A stretch of DNA of 64,000 bases, taken from NCBI RefSeq assembly GCF_041260155.1, contig NC_091946.1, positions 35,121,620 to 35,185,619 of the forward strand. The letters run 5' to 3'. This DNA comes from Ptychodera flava. Taxonomy: Eukaryota; Hemichordata; Enteropneusta; Ptychoderidae. Below, piece by piece: positions 60,067-64,000 of the stretch. The number at the start of each line of letters is the position of its first letter. Position 1 is the first letter of the stretch. The notes beneath the pieces were generated by a model. The model did no database searches and had not been told where the DNA came from. It saw only the letters and a program-made list of their open reading frames with translations. The position numbers and the translations under genes were made by a program.

Positions 60067-61074
60067 GCTGAAAACTATGAAAAATCATAGAGTAAAACAA
60101 GAGTTAGACTGACAAATCAATGATTGGGTAGCTCAGTTTTTCCTGGTGCATTTCAGAGTGACCCGGTAAAAATCTTTAACTGGCCCTTTTAAAGAGGAGG
60201 CTATGCTGTCTCCCTATTCTAATATTGTAGATTCAAAATCACATGTACATCGTTGCAGTTTTGTTAGAAGAAAGCAGATATGTTACCATGGTTCCCAAAC
60301 AACGTAGCGGGTTTCCTAAATCATTGTTGGGTCAGACATTGAGAATCAGTGAAAAAAAACAAGGTATCCCACAGATCGACATGTGTGTCCCTGTGTTAAA
60401 GCCTCAATAGCTGCAAATTTATGCATTATTTTCATTATTTTATTTTCAAACCAAATTTGGTTAGTGTAAATGTGCTAACTGAAGGACATTTATAAAAGTA
60501 TCACTGCTTGCTGATTTGAACCATGTCTGCACATTTAAACGGGCTGAAGAATAAACGGATGCCATACTCATAAAATGGCGCCCACATGGAAAAGTATAAA
60601 AAGAGTATTTCCTGCATATACATATCATGATCATACCGGAAACAAGCATGATGCCATCTGTTGAATGCACAACACACGATGGCCAACATTTTGTTTTTTT
60701 GATGTTGTATTCTCTGTCATACGATGTTTTTGAAAATGGCGGGAAATCTAAAATCATGTTAAAACGTTTGAGTTACATGCCATTTTAGACACTTATGACA
60801 GTGTTATACTTTTTCAGTGTTTATTAGGTCTTATTGAAGGAAAGCTCATGGAATACTTTGAGATCTGTTTATTACACATTCGCTGCTATTGTGGCTTTGA
60901 CTTGATGCGAAAAAATTAAATTTTCAATTTTCGCAAAAACGAGATGGCGAAATTTGTATTTACTTCAAAATGAGCCCCAAAAAGTGGTAGACCAGAGTTG
61001 TTGTAAAAAATTGTGTCAAAATATTGGTTCTCAGGTGCATTCTACCTTAAAACACACTAATATTGCAAAGTACA
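60067..61074. other. Intergenic spacer with a repeat end
   Basis: The right end of a GGTAGAATRCGCCTCG-family copy lies at about 60930-61046 (CCCCAAAAAGTGGTAGACCAG, CAGGTGCATTCTACC), followed by TTAA. Its left part is not recognisable. Confidence 0.6.
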
Positions 61075-61340
61075 AAAGCGCTGATCGCAAATGACGTCAC
61101 TGTTCTCTCATTAATATGCATAAATAAACATTTCTCCGCATTTTCCGCATAAACGACGAAAATAAAACCTGCGAGTGTTAGAATGGCTATATAGCGTCAC
61201 ACTTATTCGTATGAATTGATGAATGAGCTGCAACAGCAGCCGCGCATACAACAAAATTTGTCTGAATTTCAGCATATTTGTCCGAAAGTCGCGCACGTGC
61301 AGCTATATTTAGTAACAAATCCGAAATCGCGATCAACACT
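61075..61340. repeat. Dispersed element with GCGCTGATCGC ends
   Basis: Left end AGCGCTGATCGCAAATGACG and right end CGAAATCGCGATCAACACTAT are inverted relatives. The left half matches 12248-12345 and the right end matches, inverted, 35083-35130 and 38153-38207. Confidence 0.7.
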
Positions 61341-61440
61341 ATTGCAACAAAGGCCAGACTTGCAGTTTGATCAATATTGTTAGGGCCTTGACGACAGACA
61401 AACCAAAAACTAATGAAATTGAAAAATTCACAAACACACA

Positions 61441-63347
61441 GAAAAGATATTTCTCACATTTTATTCAGATGTTTAGCTGGAAATTACAGATCAACAAGTT
61501 TCATATTATCTGATGTCAGTCTACAAGAATGAAAGATGGTGAACTTTGCATCCGTGAATCTGATGACAACTTTGGATGACATGCAGAAAATAAAACTCCA
61601 GTAAAATCCATGATATTCAGTGTTCCGATGGTAGCGACAGAAAATCAACACTGGAGTAGTGAAACAACATGATGGTACCTATTACATTCAAAATCAACAC
61701 GCCAGCCATTTTGGAATGACATTTCCCAAGCTTTGGAAAGTCTCAGTCAAATAATCCCAGGTACACAATATTTTGAGTCAAAGTAATTCACAAACAATTT
61801 TAAAAACACATGATTAAACATTTGCAGCATTAAAAATGGTAACGCGATGGAAAAAATACCATGTACATTCCAATATGGCTGGAATCATCAATAATGTAAA
61901 AGTGAGAAATTTCAACAACAAAAAATCATTCTGATGTTACACTATCTAAACCTATTGCTTTCTCAAAGCTATTATAAAAACATCACAGGTATTTGTTCCA
62001 CACAAGCTGAACAGCTCCCTCGTGCAAAAAATGATGGTATAAAAATATAACTATGTAAAGTGATTCTTCACTGATTTTAGGCATGCATAAAGCAGATAAA
62101 CCATAATTACAGATGAACATTGCTAAAATGAAACAGAATTTTCAGTTGCATTTATACCTTGAATAATTCATAATCAGTATATTTTTTAAAGATTCCACAA
62201 AAGATGGAAAACATGATTTAACCTAATACCATTGTAACAACATGATTCTAAGCTTTATTGTAACTGTTCACCTTCAAGCTTTGGACTCATCAAATTGTCA
62301 CGGTTGGGTCCTACATACAAGAAACTGGGTTGCAATGGTAAATATGAATATGAAATTCAAAATTCAAATGGTAAACTATTGATAATGACAAAATCTGTGA
62401 CATGCCTGATGATCTGAAATGCCAGTTTATGCCTGATGATCTGAAATGCCAGTTTATGCCGAACAAATACACAGTGAGTTTGACTTGTTAGCCTGCTACA
62501 AATGTAAATAAACTACATCCTATTGATTTTGCTTGCAGTATAAATATTGCCCTGTGGTGGAAATTAAAACACAATGTACGACATTGACAAGAAATCAGAA
62601 TATTTACAGAGATTTAAAAAAGTAACTTCAAAGAAACAACCGATAAATTAAAAAGAATGATGAAGATATAAGATTTAAAGAGACACAAATAAAAAAGATA
62701 TGTACTTTTTTCAGATTGGTTTAAAATTTGACAGCATTGATCTGGCCTGATGTGGAAGTTTATAAAGAAATGGTGTTTCTAGAAATAGGTTGAAGCTAAG
62801 AAAAGTGGGAAAATACGGTAGTTCAGTTTATACAAATGACAATAACTATTGCCAAAAACCTTCACAATGCAATTGATAAAATAGTGAAATACTATTCCAT
62901 AGGCAAGGGGAAAAGCAAAGTAATTCTGGAAAATTAGAATTGTTGGAGTGGATAGTCGGAGTGAAAAGAAAATAGGCATTGGTGAATATAAAATCACTAA
63001 GTGGTAAGGCAAGAATTGTAAATACTAGGATATCTGCAGTATATGCAAATCTCCCATATTGAAAAAACCACAATTTACTGATATCAGCACGTTGTCTCGC
63101 AAATCTAATCAAATTATCAGATGAATTGATTATGATCATTTGGTACAAATCAAGAATGTAACATTCGTGGCCTGATTGGCTAAGAGAATGCCTCAGTTTT
63201 ATGATTCTTGCCTTTGTGATCGTTAAGAAATGCCTATTGCTAAAGATGATGATGAGAGGATAGTCTAAAAACACCCAATCCCCAACAACCGATAACAAAC
63301 TACTTCATATACAGGTGGTTTTTCCCAGTCTTTTCCAGTCAGTGTTT
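61441..63347 (-). other. Probable long 3' UTR of the minus-strand gene
   Basis: About 1.9 kb of AT-rich, largely repeat-free sequence between the stop codon at 63348-63350 and a minus-strand AATAAA (plus-strand TTTATT at 61460-61465). It holds a perfect 27-bp tandem duplication beginning ATGCCTGATGATCTGAAATG at 62402-62455. The extent is inferred from the polyadenylation signal only. Confidence 0.45.
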
Positions 63348-63399
63348 TCATAGTTCCAGGACATCAACAGGTGGTACTTTGGCAACTTCAAAGAAAATT
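63348..63399 (-). CDS. Candidate terminal coding exon of an unidentified minus-strand gene
   Basis: On the minus strand a strong acceptor (AATTTTTTGACAG) is followed by one base completing a codon, then 16 codons IFFEVAKVPPVDVLEL and TGA. The rest of the gene lies beyond the right window edge. The peptide is too short to assign a family. It would be transcribed towards IWS1, with the two 3' ends about 2.1 kb apart. Confidence 0.42.
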
Positions 63400-64000
63400 C
63401 TGTCAAAAAATTAAACACAAATCAAATTACCATCCATTTTTTATTAACAATAAAATTCTTGTTTGCGTTCTCCATTTATTTCATGAATTGTGATCTTTCT
63501 AAACAATATATTGACAAACACTAGTGTGTAAAGTCAGGTTCACTTTATTTACATACAGCACGTTGAACATAAATTTCAATACTTGCAGGTAGTAAAACCC
63601 CAACTGATGCGCAATAGTTATGACAGGCATGATAGGGCAGATATCATTTGACATGCGGTGGAATAAAACACGGGAAAGAACACCTACAACCTAACATTAA
63701 TTAGTGCATTTTGGACAAATTTTCTATTCCTGAGTTGTCGAATTGGTGGAATAAATTGCACAGAATGGGATTTACTCTTTAGCAGTGGTTTCTCATTTGT
63801 AATTTTCACTTCAGAAAATAGCGATGGTGATGAAATGGCACATGTAAGTTACGTAGTAGGTACATGGAATTAGGGTATTCGCTTATTGCTTGTACTTGCT
63901 TGCGTTCAGTATTGAGTATTTAACATTCTATATAGTTACTTGTGTTCAGCATTGAGTACATTGCATGTACTTACTTGTGTGAGTATTTATTTCTGACAGT
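63400..64000. other. Right edge of window, probably intron
   Basis: If the exon at 63348-63399 is real, this is the last intron of that gene. No second exon seen. A low-complexity phrase (ACTTGCTTGCGTTCAGTATTGAG and variants) repeats at 63888-63985. Confidence 0.4.

Overview
This is animal nuclear DNA. It is AT-rich and gene-poor, with split genes that have canonical GT-AG introns, full-length metazoan protein families, (CCCTAA)n telomere-type repeats and a dense, varied load of non-LTR retrotransposon fragments, MITEs and satellites. The type of repeat load and the IWS1 and GAL3ST sequences suggest a marine invertebrate, most likely a non-vertebrate deuterostome (hemichordate- or amphioxus-like). 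The phylum is an inference and species cannot be named from sequence alone. There are no bacterial, phage or viral operons, and I saw no tRNA, rRNA or CRISPR.

Layout. 1-2.2 kb: a satellite with a four-monomer higher-order period (about 782 bp), interrupted by a 5'-truncated LINE. 2.2-6.5 kb: a 712-bp fold-back element, a 1.65-kb DNA transposon relic, a palindromic MITE and a LINE 3' end. 6.9-11.2 kb: a 4.25-kb fold-back element whose arms are built of about 345-bp tandem units. 11.4-12.0 kb: a microsatellite cluster around an interstitial telomeric repeat. 16.2-19.0 kb (minus): a complete two-exon galactose-3-O-sulfotransferase gene. 19.6-21.4 kb: a nested pair of transposons. 24.9-28.8 kb: orphan candidate exons on both strands around a 2.3-kb transposon with an internal satellite. 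29-44.8 kb: mostly decayed repeats, MITEs and another LINE 3' end. 44.9-58.1 kb (plus): the complete 15-coding-exon IWS1 gene, with 3' UTR to about 59.37 kb. 61.4-63.4 kb (minus): the terminal exon and long 3' UTR of an unidentified gene that converges on IWS1.

The two recognised genes have unrelated jobs. GAL3ST is a Golgi enzyme that sulfates galactose on glycans or glycolipids. IWS1 is a nuclear transcription-elongation and RNA-processing factor that works with SPT6. Everything else readable is mobile or repetitive. The transposons fall into groups defined by target-site duplication (TSD): 8-bp TSD with CACAG ends (hAT-like), 3-bp TWA TSD with GGG ends (PIF/Harbinger-like), TTAA-flanked elements, and 10-bp TSD (Mutator-like). 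Exon boundaries were read by hand from splice signals and reading phase. Repeat boundaries are exact where a TSD is quoted and approximate elsewhere.
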